This document shows, one piece after another, positions 1 to 8,918 of a stretch of DNA of 64,000 bases. The DNA is taken from assembly GCA_964423835.1 (NCBI GenBank), contig CAYRGJ010000004.1, positions 62,001-126,000 of the forward strand, given 5' to 3'. How positions within the stretch are numbered: position 1 is the first letter of the stretch; each line of letters starts with the position of its first letter. A program made the translations under genes and the position numbers. The notes beneath the pieces are model-generated. The model ran no database searches, was not told where the DNA came from, and saw nothing but the letters and a program-made list of their open reading frames with translations. The DNA is from JAFGCL01 sp964423835. GTDB taxonomy: Bacteria; Chloroflexota; Dehalococcoidia; UBA2247; RBG-13-53-26.

Positions 1-325
1 TGTCTGTCCATGTTTACCCCCTTTCCGGCCGCCCCGCTGAGGGGCCGCTTCATTGCCTTATCCGAAGTCTAGGTCCGGGGAAAGCATGTCGAAATCCCTC
101 GAGGCTGCCGATATCCTGCGCACTATGGCGGTTCCCGAGGCGGCGCCTTTGCACCGAAGGCATCAGCAGTTGCAGCGGACCATCCCGTGCTGAAGGTCGC
201 GGGCCTACGCCTTTTGCGCCGCCGCCTACGCTTTGTCGGCCACGCCGTTGCCGCAGCTTTGAAAGGGCCCGGGAGGGTGCTATGATGGGGTGAGGAACGC
301 CGAACGGCGAGGTGGGGGTACTGCG
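1..325. other. Region without a convincing gene
   Basis: No reading frame here looks like a protein. A short plus-strand frame of about 36 codons from position 86 has no family resemblance. A small GC hairpin (GCCCC, 5-base loop, GGGGC) near 29-46 could be the end of a transcript entering from the left, but no T-run follows it. The last 40 bases carry the ribosome-binding site of the response regulator. Confidence 0.4.
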
Positions 326-1021
326 ATGTCGGTGAAGGCTCAGCCCAGGACCAGGATATCCGTTCTGCTGGTGGACGACCACAAGGCCTTTCGTGAGGGG
401 CTGGCCCGCCTTCTCGGGGAAGAGAGCGACCTGGAGGTGACGGGCGAAGCCGGAGACGGCCTGGAGGCCATAGAGATGGCTAAAGCCCTTCTGCCCGACG
501 TGGTGATCATCGACGTCTCCATGCCCAACATGAACGGGCTGGACGCCATCGGGGAGATAGTAAGGGCGGCTCCCCGCACCAGGGTCATCGTCCTCAGCGC
601 GTACAGCTACCAGTCGTACGTGGTTCCGGCCATGGAAGCCGGTGCCTCCGGTTACCTGCTCAAGACCGTGGGGGGCAAGGAGATCGCGGCTGCGGTGCGC
701 TCTGTCCACTCCGGGCAGACGGTCCTGGGGTCGGCCGTATCGGCCCAGGCCCTGAGGGGCCGCACGGCTCCTTCCGGCCCCAGCGCGCAGTGCCGGCTGC
801 AGCCCCGGGAGCTGGAGGTGATCAGGCTGGTGGCTCTGGGCATGGGCAATAAGCAGATCGCCGACAAGCTGGGCATAGGCGAACGCACCGTCCAGACTCA
901 CCTTCGGAACATACTGGCCAAGCTGGGAGCCGGCTCTAGGACGGAGGCCGCCATCAGCGCCCTGCAGAAGGGACTGATCGCACTGGGTGATCTGCAGCCG
1001 CCGCCGGGGCCGGAATACTGA
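326..1021 (+). CDS. NarL/FixJ-family response regulator
   Basis: Two-component response regulator of 231 residues. The receiver domain (about residues 10-130) shows the acidic pair DD at 17-18, the phospho-acceptor Asp at 63 in IIDVSMPNMNG, and the conserved Lys at 113 in YLLK. A LuxR-type helix-turn-helix fills residues 158-216 (LQPRELEVIRL, NKQIADKLGIGERTVQTHL). I start at the ATG at 326 because AGGTGGGGG lies about 7 bases upstream; a GTG at 290 in frame would add 12 unconserved residues. The histidine kinase follows 46 bases downstream on the same strand, so the pair is very likely a cognate system. Its target genes are not evident. Confidence 0.93.
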   Translation: MSVKAQPRTRISVLLVDDHKAFREGLARLLGEESDLEVTGEAGDGLEAIEMAKALLPDVVIIDVSMPNMNGLDAIGEIVRAAPRTRVIVLSAYSYQSYVVPAMEAGASGYLLKTVGGKEIAAAVRSVHSGQTVLGSAVSAQALRGRTAPSGPSAQCRLQPRELEVIRLVALGMGNKQIADKLGIGERTVQTHLRNILAKLGAGSRTEAAISALQKGLIALGDLQPPPGPEY

Positions 1022-1067
1022 TTGGGCCGGATCGCCGGCAAAGCCGCCGCCGGCCTGGAGAGATCAG

Positions 1068-3320
1068 ATGAAGACGGCTGACCCCCAGGCCCTGGTTGAG
1101 CTGTTCAAAGAACCCGCCATAATCGTGAATCGCGCCGGTCGCCTGGTCTCGGCCAATGAGGCCATGGCCCGGCTCACCGGTCACCCCGTCCCGGACCTGT
1201 GCGCCATGGCCGCGGGCGACCTCATACCGGGGTACGAGACGGTGCTCAACGGATGGCTCTCCGCCGGCATAGGCATCGCCAATCTAACCCGCCGGGATGG
1301 CTCGAGCTCCCCGGTGCGGCTTTCCATCCAGGACGTCGGCCGCGAGCGCGACTCCTCCGCCGTTCTGGTGGTCTTCAAGGGCTCGGTTCCCCGCGGTATG
1401 TCCCTGGCGTCGCTCTGGCCGGAGCAGGAGACCTCATTGGATCAATGCCTCGAGGCCCTGGAGCCGGCGGTCCTGCTCATCGGCGCCGACGGCAGGATCA
1501 TCTACGCCAACAACAAGTGCTGCCACCTGATGGAGTGCGCGCCGGAGGCCCTGGCCGGCCTGGACTGGGCGGAGGTCTTCCTGCCGTCCAAGCACAGGGC
1601 CGCGGGCAGGAGGCACTTTCGGAAGCTGATCAGCGGCAAGTCCGGGCCCAAGGAGTACCAGGAAACGGGTGTCATAACCTGGCAGGGGGTGGGCCGGCTG
1701 CTCGGCTGGTCCGCCACCACCGTGCTGAAGGACCGGGCGGGACGGGTCATGGGAGTGCTGGGCTACGGGCTGGATACCCGGGAGCGGACACGGGCCCTGG
1801 AGGTCCTGAAGGACCGCGACCGGCTCTACCGGCTGGTCTCCGAGAACGCCTCGGACGGCATCTGGACGGCGGACCTGCGAGGCGAGATCACCTACATGAG
1901 CCCCTCCATGGCCCGCATAGTGGGCTACAGCAGCGAGGAGCTGACGCGGATACCGCTGGCGCGCCTCCTGACGCCCTCTTCGTACGACACGGGCCTGACT
2001 ATTCTAAAGCAGCAGGTAGATCTGGATGCCGACCCTGTCCAGGACCGCCGGCGCTCCTGGACGGTCGAAGTCGAGCTGCGCTGCAAGGACGGCGCCACCG
2101 TGTGGACCGAGGCCCGTACATCCTTCCTCCGGGACGCCGGGGGCATGCCGATCGGGATCTTCGGGGCCACCAGGGACGTGACCGAGCGCAAGCAGGCTGA
2201 GGGCCGGCTGGCAGACAGCGAGCAGCGGTACCGCACCCTCTTCGAGAACTCCAGGGACGCTATCTTGATCGTGCTGCACGACGGGAGCCTCCTTGACCTG
2301 AACTCCCAGGCGCTGTCACTTCTGGGCTACTCCCGGGACAACCTCCCTGATCTGAACATGAGAGGCATCCTGGGCGCTGCCTCCTGGCGGTGGTTCAGGA
2401 AGATGATCGAGAGGGACGGCTACCTGCGCGACCTGCAGTTGGCTGTCGGGCGTGCGGACGGCTCCCGCATAGAGGGGCTGCTGAATTTCGGCCTGCGCCG
2501 CGATACTTCCGCGGACATCACCAGCTACGAGGGGACCATCCGCGACATCACCGAATGGAAGCGCCTGCAGGACAACCTGCGGCAGTATATGAACGAATCC
2601 ACTCGCGCCCAGGAGGACGAGAGGCTGCGGCTGTCCCGTGACCTGCACGACGGGCCCCTGCAGCGGGTGCTGGCACTCTCGCTGAACGTGGAGGAGGCCA
2701 TAGCCGCCGAGCGCCGTCCTTATGCCTATCGCGTCCAGCAGCTGGAAGGCATCAGGGAGAGGCTGAGGGATGTGGCTCAGGAGCTGACCTGGATGAGCCA
2801 CTCACTGCGGCCGAGCGTGCTCGATCACCTGGGGCTGGTGCCGGCGGTGCAGGCCCTGGCCAGGGACATCACCGGCACGGCCAGGATCGAAACTGAGGTC
2901 AAGGTCAACGGGAAGCTGCGGAGGCTGCCTTCCGACACGGAGCTGAGCCTGTTCCGCATCGTCCAGGAAGCCCTGACCAATATCCGCAAGCACTCCGGCG
3001 CCGCCAGGGCCAGCGTCACCATGACTTTCGCCCGCACGGCGGTGTGGGTGGTGGTGCGGGACAACGGCCGGGGGTTCGCCCTGCCGGAGTTACTGGGGGA
3101 CCTGGCTGGCAAGGGGAAGCTGGGGCTGGTGGGCATGCAGGAGAGGGCTCAGCTCATCGAGGGCAGTTTCGAGATCGATTCACGGGCCGGCTACGGCACC
3201 ACCGTCCGGGTAGAGGTGACGGGCGCCAGTGCTACCTCCCCTTCCACACCGGCTTGCGCTTCTCCACAAAGGCCTTCGCCCCCTCCCGGGCGTCCTCGGA
3301 GAGCGCGACGTAGCGGCTGA
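1068..3320 (+). CDS. PAS-domain sensor histidine kinase, NarL/HisKA_3 type
   Basis: Sensor kinase of about 750 residues without membrane segments, so probably cytosolic. It has four PAS-like segments (about 10-110, 125-240, 253-375, 387-500), then a HisKA_3 dimerisation domain with the phospho-acceptor His at 527 (LSRDLHDGPLQRV), and a HATPase domain with N-box (VQEALTNIRKHSG) and G-boxes (DNGRGF, GKLGLVGMQER). ATG at 1068 is preceded by GGAGAGA. It is the likely partner of the response regulator upstream. Oddly, the kinase fold ends near 3230, and the last 30 or so residues are a Pro/Arg/Ser tail read from DNA that is the antisense of the 3' end of the next gene. Confidence 0.93.
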   Translation: MKTADPQALVELFKEPAIIVNRAGRLVSANEAMARLTGHPVPDLCAMAAGDLIPGYETVLNGWLSAGIGIANLTRRDGSSSPVRLSIQDVGRERDSSAVLVVFKGSVPRGMSLASLWPEQETSLDQCLEALEPAVLLIGADGRIIYANNKCCHLMECAPEALAGLDWAEVFLPSKHRAAGRRHFRKLISGKSGPKEYQETGVITWQGVGRLLGWSATTVLKDRAGRVMGVLGYGLDTRERTRALEVLKDRDRLYRLVSENASDGIWTADLRGEITYMSPSMARIVGYSSEELTRIPLARLLTPSSYDTGLTILKQQVDLDADPVQDRRRSWTVEVELRCKDGATVWTEARTSFLRDAGGMPIGIFGATRDVTERKQAEGRLADSEQRYRTLFENSRDAILIVLHDGSLLDLNSQALSLLGYSRDNLPDLNMRGILGAASWRWFRKMIERDGYLRDLQLAVGRADGSRIEGLLNFGLRRDTSADITSYEGTIRDITEWKRLQDNLRQYMNESTRAQEDERLRLSRDLHDGPLQRVLALSLNVEEAIAAERRPYAYRVQQLEGIRERLRDVAQELTWMSHSLRPSVLDHLGLVPAVQALARDITGTARIETEVKVNGKLRRLPSDTELSLFRIVQEALTNIRKHSGAARASVTMTFARTAVWVVVRDNGRGFALPELLGDLAGKGKLGLVGMQERAQLIEGSFEIDSRAGYGTTVRVEVTGASATSPSTPACASPQRPSPPPGRPRRARRSG

Positions 3321-4017
3321 TCTCCGTCTCCAGGCGCAGCCCTTCAACCAGGGGAAGCTCCGTGCCGCGATAGGCCAGCTGCTTGACTGCCCCCACGGCC
3401 ACCGGCCCGTTCTGGCAGATCCTGGCCGCCAGCGACTCCGCTTCCTTCATGAGATCATCTGCCGGCACCACCCGGTTGACCAGACCGCACTGCAGGGCTG
3501 TGGGGGCATCGATGAAGTCACCGGTGAACAGCATCTCCAGGGCCCGGCCGAAAGGGACCAGGCGGATGATCTTCTGGGTGCCGCTGTTGCCCGGAATGAC
3601 GCCCTGCCTGACTTCAGCCAGACCCAGGCGGGCGTTGTCGGCCGCAATCCGGATGTCGCAGGCCATGGCCAGCTCCAGGCCGGTTCCGGTGCATATGCCG
3701 TTGATGGCGGCAATGATCGGCTTCCAGACGGGCATGCCCCGCATGGGGCTCTCCTCCGGCACCGGCTGCCGTCCCTGGCGCATCTCGACCGGCTGGTTCA
3801 ACCACTCCGCCAGCTCTTTCAGGTCATTCCCGGAGCAGAAGGCCTTCGAGCCCGCGCCGGTGATGACGGCCGCCCATACGGCGGAGTCGTCCCTGAAATC
3901 CTTCCAGGCCCTCACCAGGCCATCCCAGGCTTCGGCGTTCATGGCGTTGTGGACCTCCGGGCGGTTCAGGGTGATCCAGGCCACCCGGCCCTTCTTTTCG
4001 TAGTTCAGCGCAGCCAT
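3232..4017 (-). CDS. Enoyl-CoA hydratase/isomerase (crotonase family)
   Basis: Crotonase-fold protein of 261 residues, expected to hydrate a trans-2-enoyl-CoA. The oxyanion-hole segment (SKAFCSGNDLKEL) and the core GICTGTGLELAMACD are clear. Both glutamates that act in classical enoyl-CoA hydratases appear retained, one in GLELAM and one in LGLAEVRQG, so hydratase activity is plausible. The substrate cannot be told. It is the first of three minus-strand genes whose order here is dehydrogenase, flavoprotein, hydratase. Its 3' end overlaps the converging histidine kinase gene by 89 bases. Confidence 0.92.
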   Translation of the reverse strand: MAALNYEKKGRVAWITLNRPEVHNAMNAEAWDGLVRAWKDFRDDSAVWAAVITGAGSKAFCSGNDLKELAEWLNQPVEMRQGRQPVPEESPMRGMPVWKPIIAAINGICTGTGLELAMACDIRIAADNARLGLAEVRQGVIPGNSGTQKIIRLVPFGRALEMLFTGDFIDAPTALQCGLVNRVVPADDLMKEAESLAARICQNGPVAVGAVKQLAYRGTELPLVEGLRLETEISRYVALSEDAREGAKAFVEKRKPVWKGR

Positions 4018-4033
4018 CTTTCAGCCCCACCTG

Positions 4034-4756
4034 TTATTCCTGGCGGTCACGCCAGACGCCGTCCACCAGTATCTTCTTGCTGGCGTCCTGCACGCGGGCG
4101 CCCCGGAAGGTGCGGACGTAGTCGTCGGGGAGTGTGATGCCGTTCACAGTGGCGTACTTGATCATCCTGGTTATCTCGACGACCTTGGCCGCCACGCCGT
4201 AGACGCGGCCCATGCCGGCCTTGTCATCCAGCACCCCGTGCTCCAGGTACGCCGGCCGTTCCCCGAAGGCCGCCCTGCTGGCAACGGCATACCCGCGAGC
4301 CACCACGAATCCCGCTCCGCGGCCCGCGATCTCCAGGTCTTCCAGCGCCCGCTCCATCCCCAGGCCCAGGAAGCCCACGCTCAGCGTCCCGGAGACCTTG
4401 TTTCGGAATTTGGTAGTGAAGAACTGGTAGTAGCGCCAGCGTGAGAGCAGGGTGGGCCATATGGGGGCGGCGCCGATATTCCAGACGGGGGTGCCCAGGA
4501 TCATGCCGTCGGCCGCTATCATCTTCTCGAATATGGCGTGGGCATCGTCCTTGACCTTGCAGGGGGCCCGGTTCTCGATGCACCACTGGCAGTGCTCGCA
4601 CGGTGCGATCTTCAGCCCGGCCAGGGTCACGAACTCTGTGTTTACTCCCGGGATGCCCTTCACGGAGTCCAGGGCTGCCTGGACCATGGTATCGCAGTTG
4701 CCGCCCCTGATCGGGGTGCCCGAGATGCCCAGCAGCTTGATATCGACCTCAATCAT
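4034..4756 (-). CDS. Iron-sulfur flavoprotein (NADPH-dependent FMN reductase fold)
   Basis: Flavodoxin-fold protein of 240 residues. The N-terminus (LLGISGTPIRGGNCDTM) is the FMN-phosphate loop. Cysteines 53, 56, 59 and 66 make the compact C-x2-C-x2-C-x6-C motif of archaeal/bacterial iron-sulfur flavoproteins, which hold a [4Fe-4S] cluster next to FMN; LGTPVWN is the second FMN contact. It should pass electrons singly or in pairs between unknown partners. Its start codon overlaps the stop of the upstream dehydrogenase by one base (TGATG), so translation is probably coupled. The C-terminal 90 residues are longer than in the simplest members. Confidence 0.85.
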   Translation of the reverse strand: MIEVDIKLLGISGTPIRGGNCDTMVQAALDSVKGIPGVNTEFVTLAGLKIAPCEHCQWCIENRAPCKVKDDAHAIFEKMIAADGMILGTPVWNIGAAPIWPTLLSRWRYYQFFTTKFRNKVSGTLSVGFLGLGMERALEDLEIAGRGAGFVVARGYAVASRAAFGERPAYLEHGVLDDKAGMGRVYGVAAKVVEITRMIKYATVNGITLPDDYVRTFRGARVQDASKKILVDGVWRDRQE

Positions 4757-5604
4757 CAGGACTCCTTCTTCATATCCGGCAGTTTCGGCGGGCTGAGGTA
4801 GTTCAGCTCACAGGCCAGCGCGGCCATGGGGCATGGCTGGCCCAGCTCGTGGGCGATCTGAAGCGCGTAGCTGAGGTCCTTGGAGCCCACGTAGTAGGTG
4901 GGCGGCGGCGGATCGGTGAACATGGACTTGATCCACTGCCAGTTCTGGACCATGAAACTGTTGGCGGAGCCGTTCTTCATATGCTCTATGAGCATCTCTT
5001 CGCTGGCCCCGTTCCTCATGCCCCAGGCGACGGCTTCGTAGGCCACGCGGGCGTTGATGACGGCCGCCATGTTGTTGACCAGCTTCACAATCTGGCCCGT
5101 GCCCAGCACGCCGCAGTAGGTAATCTTGCCCAGCCTCTCTAGTACCGGCCGGTACTTCTCCAGCGTCTCGCTATCGCCGCCGGCGCTTATGCCCAGGGTC
5201 CCGGCCTCAGCGCCCATGCGGGCGCCGACCACCGGAGCGTCAAGGACTCCCACACCCTTTGGCTTGGCGGCATCAGCCACCTTTCGGCAGAACTCTGGGG
5301 AGAAAGTGCCCATCAGCAGGATGCCGTCCCCTTTCTTGACTCCTTCCAGGAGACCCTCGGGGCCGAAGACAACCTCCCCGGCCTGCCTGTCGTTCTGCAC
5401 CTGGATGATGGTCACCTCAGAGCTGGCAGCTACCTCTCTGGGCGTCTTCACCTCCGTGGCCCCCAGCTTCACCATTTCCTCCACCGGCTGGCGCCGCCGG
5501 TGTCCGCAAACCGTGGTCTGAAATCCACCGGTGACGATCCTCTTGGCCATCGGCAAACCGATGTCACCCAGGCCGATGAAACCCACTTTGCTGATCTTCG
5601 CCAT
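4756..5604 (-). CDS. 3-hydroxyisobutyrate dehydrogenase-like NAD(P)-dependent oxidoreductase
   Basis: Beta-hydroxyacid dehydrogenase of 282 residues. It has the Rossmann motif VGFIGLGDIGLPMAKR at the N-terminus, the substrate-binding motif DAPVVGARMGAEAGTL near residue 140, and the catalytic Lys in GTGQIVKLVNNMA near 172. The family oxidises short beta-hydroxyacids such as 3-hydroxyisobutyrate or tartronate semialdehyde; which one is used here is not evident. It leads the three-gene minus-strand group with the iron-sulfur flavoprotein and an enoyl-CoA hydratase, which suggests a small catabolic module for a branched or hydroxylated acid (inference). Confidence 0.88.
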   Translation of the reverse strand: MAKISKVGFIGLGDIGLPMAKRIVTGGFQTTVCGHRRRQPVEEMVKLGATEVKTPREVAASSEVTIIQVQNDRQAGEVVFGPEGLLEGVKKGDGILLMGTFSPEFCRKVADAAKPKGVGVLDAPVVGARMGAEAGTLGISAGGDSETLEKYRPVLERLGKITYCGVLGTGQIVKLVNNMAAVINARVAYEAVAWGMRNGASEEMLIEHMKNGSANSFMVQNWQWIKSMFTDPPPPTYYVGSKDLSYALQIAHELGQPCPMAALACELNYLSPPKLPDMKKES

Positions 5605-5758
5605 CCCCGACCTCCTGTCGCCAGCGAACCGTTCAAGGCGTCACAAGGTCATTCTAGGAGCCGTCCGGCGCGGGCCACAATCCAGCAAACGGGGGATTCA
5701 CCCCGGGGAAGATGCGGAACGGAGTACGCCCAAATGGCGCGGGCGCGGCGGGAAACAC

Positions 5759-6310
5759 TTAGCGGATGGTGTAGCGCCACTGGCAGAAGATGTCGCCCTG
5801 GCTCTTCCGTGGAGGGACCTTAACGCAGGTCAGCTCGATGGCCGGGTTGAATAGCTCGGAGAGCTTCTCCCTCATTATGCCGCAGGAGGCCGTGCAGTGG
5901 ATGGCGTCCCTGCCCTGGCCCTCTTTCTCCAGCGCGGCTATGGTGGGGCAGTAAGCGACGGTCCTGATGGCATCGTTGCGGTCCAGTATCTGGACGCTCT
6001 CCTCCAGCACCAGCCCTTCGGGCCTGGGATCCATGACCTTCATGTAGTCGGCCACATCTCTGCCCTCTACCCCGAGGAGCTTCGCCAGCCGGCGCACGTA
6101 GAACTGCATTACCCTGTCCCAGGCGCGGACGTTGGCCTGCAGCGCCGTGTCATTGCCGGCGGCGTCCTTCAGGGACAGGTACCACAGGCCGTCCAGCATG
6201 ATCATCATCCGGGAAGACAGCTTGACCAGGTCCTGAAGCTCGCTCCTGGAGAGCTTCTCCAGCTTGGGGTCGGCGGATTTGTTCAGCCTGTGGTCATTCG
6301 GCGACGTCAC
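5759..6310 (-). CDS. DUF6125-like protein with five conserved cysteines (copy 1)
   Basis: Protein of 183 residues of a family I associate with Dehalococcoidia and that has no known function; its C-terminal half resembles the vinyl-reductase/thiazoline-hydrolase (ATC hydrolase) group. Cysteines at 121, 139, 143, 162 and 176 sit in the blocks CPTIAALEKEGQGRD, HCTASC, FNPAIELTC and CQWRY. The paralogue at 31602-32165 keeps all five with identical spacing, so a metal or cluster site is likely (inference). I use the GTG at 6310, five bases after AGGAGGT; the frame stays open further upstream but runs into the thioesterase gene. It overlaps that gene's 3' end by 17 bases. Confidence 0.8.
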   Translation of the reverse strand: MTSPNDHRLNKSADPKLEKLSRSELQDLVKLSSRMMIMLDGLWYLSLKDAAGNDTALQANVRAWDRVMQFYVRRLAKLLGVEGRDVADYMKVMDPRPEGLVLEESVQILDRNDAIRTVAYCPTIAALEKEGQGRDAIHCTASCGIMREKLSELFNPAIELTCVKVPPRKSQGDIFCQWRYTIR

Positions 6311-6761
6311 TTCGCACCTCCTCTTGAGCATTCGAGCCTGTCGGGCCCTGCCGCGGGTGTGGATTCTTCCGGATGTGCCAGGTGGCCGTGGCCCTGGCGG
6401 CCGGCTCACCGCCGCTGAAGATCGTGGCCTCCAGGGTGGCGACCCGGCCCTCCCTGCGGAGAAGCCGCGCCTGGCATGAGAGGGTGCCATCCAGGACGGG
6501 CCGCAGGTAGGCGATCTTCATGTCGATGGTGGCGCCCCATTCATTTTCAGCCAGCGTCGAGTAGAGCGCCCCGCCCATGGCCCCATCGGCCAGCGAGAAT
6601 ATGGCTCCGCCGTGAACAGCCCTGAGGGCCTGTCTGGAGTTATAGAGGTCCTCCCTGACGGCCAGCGTGCATTCCGCGGACCCCTCAGCCGCCATGGAGT
6701 AGTCCCATCCGATCAGCGTCTGGTAGGGGGTGTGGTCCTCCCGCAACCTGACCTTGTTCAT
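6294..6761 (-). CDS. PaaI-type hotdog thioesterase
   Basis: Hotdog-fold acyl-CoA thioesterase of 155 residues. The diagnostic segment AVHGGAIFSLADGAMGGAL contains the HGG active-site loop of the PaaI group, and DMKIAYLRPVLDG is the conserved central strand. The expected reaction is hydrolysis of aromatic or medium acyl-CoAs. A good ribosome-binding site (GGAGGCGCAG) precedes the ATG. The last 20 or so residues after HIRKN are probably not part of the fold and overlap the start of the DUF6125-like gene, with which it forms a two-gene unit. Confidence 0.9.
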   Translation of the reverse strand: MNKVRLREDHTPYQTLIGWDYSMAAEGSAECTLAVREDLYNSRQALRAVHGGAIFSLADGAMGGALYSTLAENEWGATIDMKIAYLRPVLDGTLSCQARLLRREGRVATLEATIFSGGEPAARATATWHIRKNPHPRQGPTGSNAQEEVRSDVAE

Positions 6762-6827
6762 CTGCGCCTCCGCGCGGGCACGGCCGCAGCCATGCTCCGC
6801 CTTGTCTCATTGGGAGCATACCAGAAC

Positions 6828-6923
6828 GGCTGCGGGATGTCGAATGGCTCCCGGCTGGGAATGCCGAACAGCCCTGGCTGCGGGATATCGACTGGCTGCC
6901 CGCTGGGGGATGCCGGCTGCTTC
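6828..6923. repeat. Two imperfect 48-bp direct repeats
   Basis: Two head-to-tail copies (6828-6875 and 6876-6923), each starting GGCTGCGGGAT, lie between the thioesterase start and the stop of the membrane-protein gene. They are about 75-80% alike by eye. No function is evident. Confidence 0.5.
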
Positions 6924-8178
6924 AGGGCTGCAACTGGTCAGTGTACAGGGACACCCGGTACATCCCCTCCTCCGTGAATCCGAGGTCGGAGTTCATGACC
7001 AGCGTGTCGCCCTCCCATTCACGGCTCCCCACGTAGTAGTGGTACACCCACTGCCCGTCGTCGTGGCGCACACCGGTGCCGGCGCACATGCTGCTCGGGC
7101 CTACCGCCAACCCCTCGAGCCCCTCAGGGGACCAGTTTACCCCCTGGTGCTCATAGACCGACTTCGCTTCCTCGGGCATCTGCTGCAGCACCCCCGGCCA
7201 CACCGCTTCCATGAGCTCAGCGGCGTTGATGGGCTTTCCCCAAAGGTGGGACAGAGTCTCCATCTGCTCCCCGGTCATGTCCGCCTGCCACCAGTGGGCC
7301 GGCGTCATGAGCGCGTGGCCCTCCGGTATCTCGGGGCCGGTATGGAGCAGGCTGGGCACAAAGAGGGCGGCAGCGACGGCCAGCGGCGCCATGACGCAGG
7401 CTGCACCCGCGGTGGCCCAGAGGAATGTCTTCATTCTGCCTGGTGCATCTGGCAGTGCCCTCCGGTCCGCTGTGGCTGCCGGCACCTTGGCCGGCCGCGT
7501 CACCAGGAAGGCGGCGGATACCAGGGCCACGGCCAGCAGCACGGCGAAGACGACGCGGGCCTCATAGAGGTAGTCGAGAGTGACCTCGGGGCCCGGCCTG
7601 GCCAACCAGATCCACCCGAACAGGCCCAGGCCAGCCAGAAGCACGGCTGCTCCAACACAGAGCAGGTACAAGAGGGCCGTTCTCTTCCGGCTCCGGCGGG
7701 CTCTCTGGAAGCGGCTGCCTGTGCGGGATTCCCCCGTCCGGTGAAGGAGACGCCAGACCAGCAGTATGGCCGCGCCGGTGACGGCCGCCATCAACAGCAG
7801 GCTGATGGCGAGCTGCGGCACCCCTTGGATGCCGGCGGACGCTGCCAGCACCGTGCCCCAATAGGAGGTGTACAGTAGAAGGTAGTTGAACCCCAGGTAG
7901 CCCAGGATGCCCGCCGCCATCCACCAGAACCGGTGTCTCCACACGGCGCGGGTGTTCGTCTTGGCATACTCGGCGGGCAGGTCATTCCTGTTGCCCACGC
8001 GGCTCATGGCCACCCAGAGCGCCTCCTTTTCGGACAGCCCGCCCTCCGCAAGCTGCCCCATCTCGTCTTCCAGATGGTTCCCCAGCTCCTCCAGGTCCGA
8101 TTCCTCGAAGGACCCACTTCGTCTCAGGTCCCCCAGCCACTGGGCGGCGGTCTTTCCGGCGTAAGACAAGGTTGTCAT
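6922..8178 (-). CDS. Membrane protein with permease-prefix-like N-terminal domain
   Basis: Protein of 418 residues. The first 75 residues (LGDLRRSGSFEESDLEELGNHL...EAL) resemble the helical prefix domain found on permeases encoded beside PadR regulators. Several hydrophobic helices follow (about residues 85-150, 170-205 and 250-275), then a roughly 120-residue soluble tail with Trp- and Tyr-rich motifs, probably outside the membrane. The function is unknown. Its start overlaps the stop of the related upstream gene by four bases (ATGA), and a PadR gene precedes both, so expression is likely controlled by PadR. Confidence 0.75.
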   Translation of the reverse strand: MTTLSYAGKTAAQWLGDLRRSGSFEESDLEELGNHLEDEMGQLAEGGLSEKEALWVAMSRVGNRNDLPAEYAKTNTRAVWRHRFWWMAAGILGYLGFNYLLLYTSYWGTVLAASAGIQGVPQLAISLLLMAAVTGAAILLVWRLLHRTGESRTGSRFQRARRSRKRTALLYLLCVGAAVLLAGLGLFGWIWLARPGPEVTLDYLYEARVVFAVLLAVALVSAAFLVTRPAKVPAATADRRALPDAPGRMKTFLWATAGAACVMAPLAVAAALFVPSLLHTGPEIPEGHALMTPAHWWQADMTGEQMETLSHLWGKPINAAELMEAVWPGVLQQMPEEAKSVYEHQGVNWSPEGLEGLAVGPSSMCAGTGVRHDDGQWVYHYYVGSREWEGDTLVMNSDLGFTEEGMYRVSLYTDQLQP

Positions 8179-8918
8179 CGTTCTACCCCCGCGGGCGGCT
8201 TTGGGTCCTTGCGGCCGCCCAGCCAGAACAGGATGGATACCAGGGCGATGACCAGTGCCAGCACGAAGATCAGCTCGTGTGCCGCCATGGTCTCACTGTA
8301 GGCATTCCGCAGGGCCTGCCCGTGAATCCCGCGGCCGAAACGATACAGCAGCTCTTCCCCCGACGCCAGGGATGATCCCAGGGCCAGCCCGATGGCCGAC
8401 GCCACCAGAAAGAGGTACAGGACAGCGCTCCCCATCCGGCTGCGGCGGAGGCGTTGAAAGGCAGCCGCAATCCCCAGCCGGCCCATGTTGGGCAGCAGGA
8501 AGACAACCCCGAGGAAAGCCCCGCCGGCCAGCAGTACCTGCAGAGAGGCGCTGGCCAGAAACAACCAGTTCCAGTCGATACCGGCGGACGCAGCCAGTTT
8601 GGTGCCTGCCAGCGAGAGGAGCCAGACGAGGCAGCTGAAGAAGAGATAGGCCAGTATGCCCGCCCCTATCCACCGCAACCGGTCCCGCCGCACCCCCTGG
8701 GCGCCCGCCTCGGCGTGCTCCTCGGGCAGCGGGTATTCCGGCGTCACGCGGCTCCGGCCTACGTAGAAGGCCTCCCTGGGTGACAGGCCCTGGTCCTTGA
8801 GGCTTCCCATCTCGCCCTTCAGCCGGGCCTTCAGCGACTCCAGGTCAGGCTCCCGCAGGGAGCGGCTGCGCCTCAGATCATCGAGCCAGTCAACCGTTGC
8901 CCGGGCTACGTCAAACAT
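8175..8918 (-). CDS. Membrane protein with permease-prefix-like domain, paralogue of the next gene
   Basis: Protein of 247 residues that repeats the architecture of its neighbour: a helical prefix (WLDDLRRSRSLREPDLESLKARL, split here by no gap, then LSPREAFYVGRSRV) and about five hydrophobic helices, ending in a short charged tail. It lacks the large soluble C-terminal domain of the 418-residue paralogue. I use the ATG at 8918 because GGAGGGAGAGCT lies just upstream; the frame is open for 45 further codons inside the PadR gene. It overlaps the PadR stop by 13 bases and is probably co-translated with it. Confidence 0.75.
   Translation of the reverse strand: MFDVARATVDWLDDLRRSRSLREPDLESLKARLKGEMGSLKDQGLSPREAFYVGRSRVTPEYPLPEEHAEAGAQGVRRDRLRWIGAGILAYLFFSCLVWLLSLAGTKLAASAGIDWNWLFLASASLQVLLAGGAFLGVVFLLPNMGRLGIAAAFQRLRRSRMGSAVLYLFLVASAIGLALGSSLASGEELLYRFGRGIHGQALRNAYSETMAAHELIFVLALVIALVSILFWLGGRKDPKPPAGVER

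Noticed and set aside
6828..6923. MITE or mobile-element end
   Set aside because: It is only a two-copy direct repeat with no terminal inverted repeats or target-site duplication visible.
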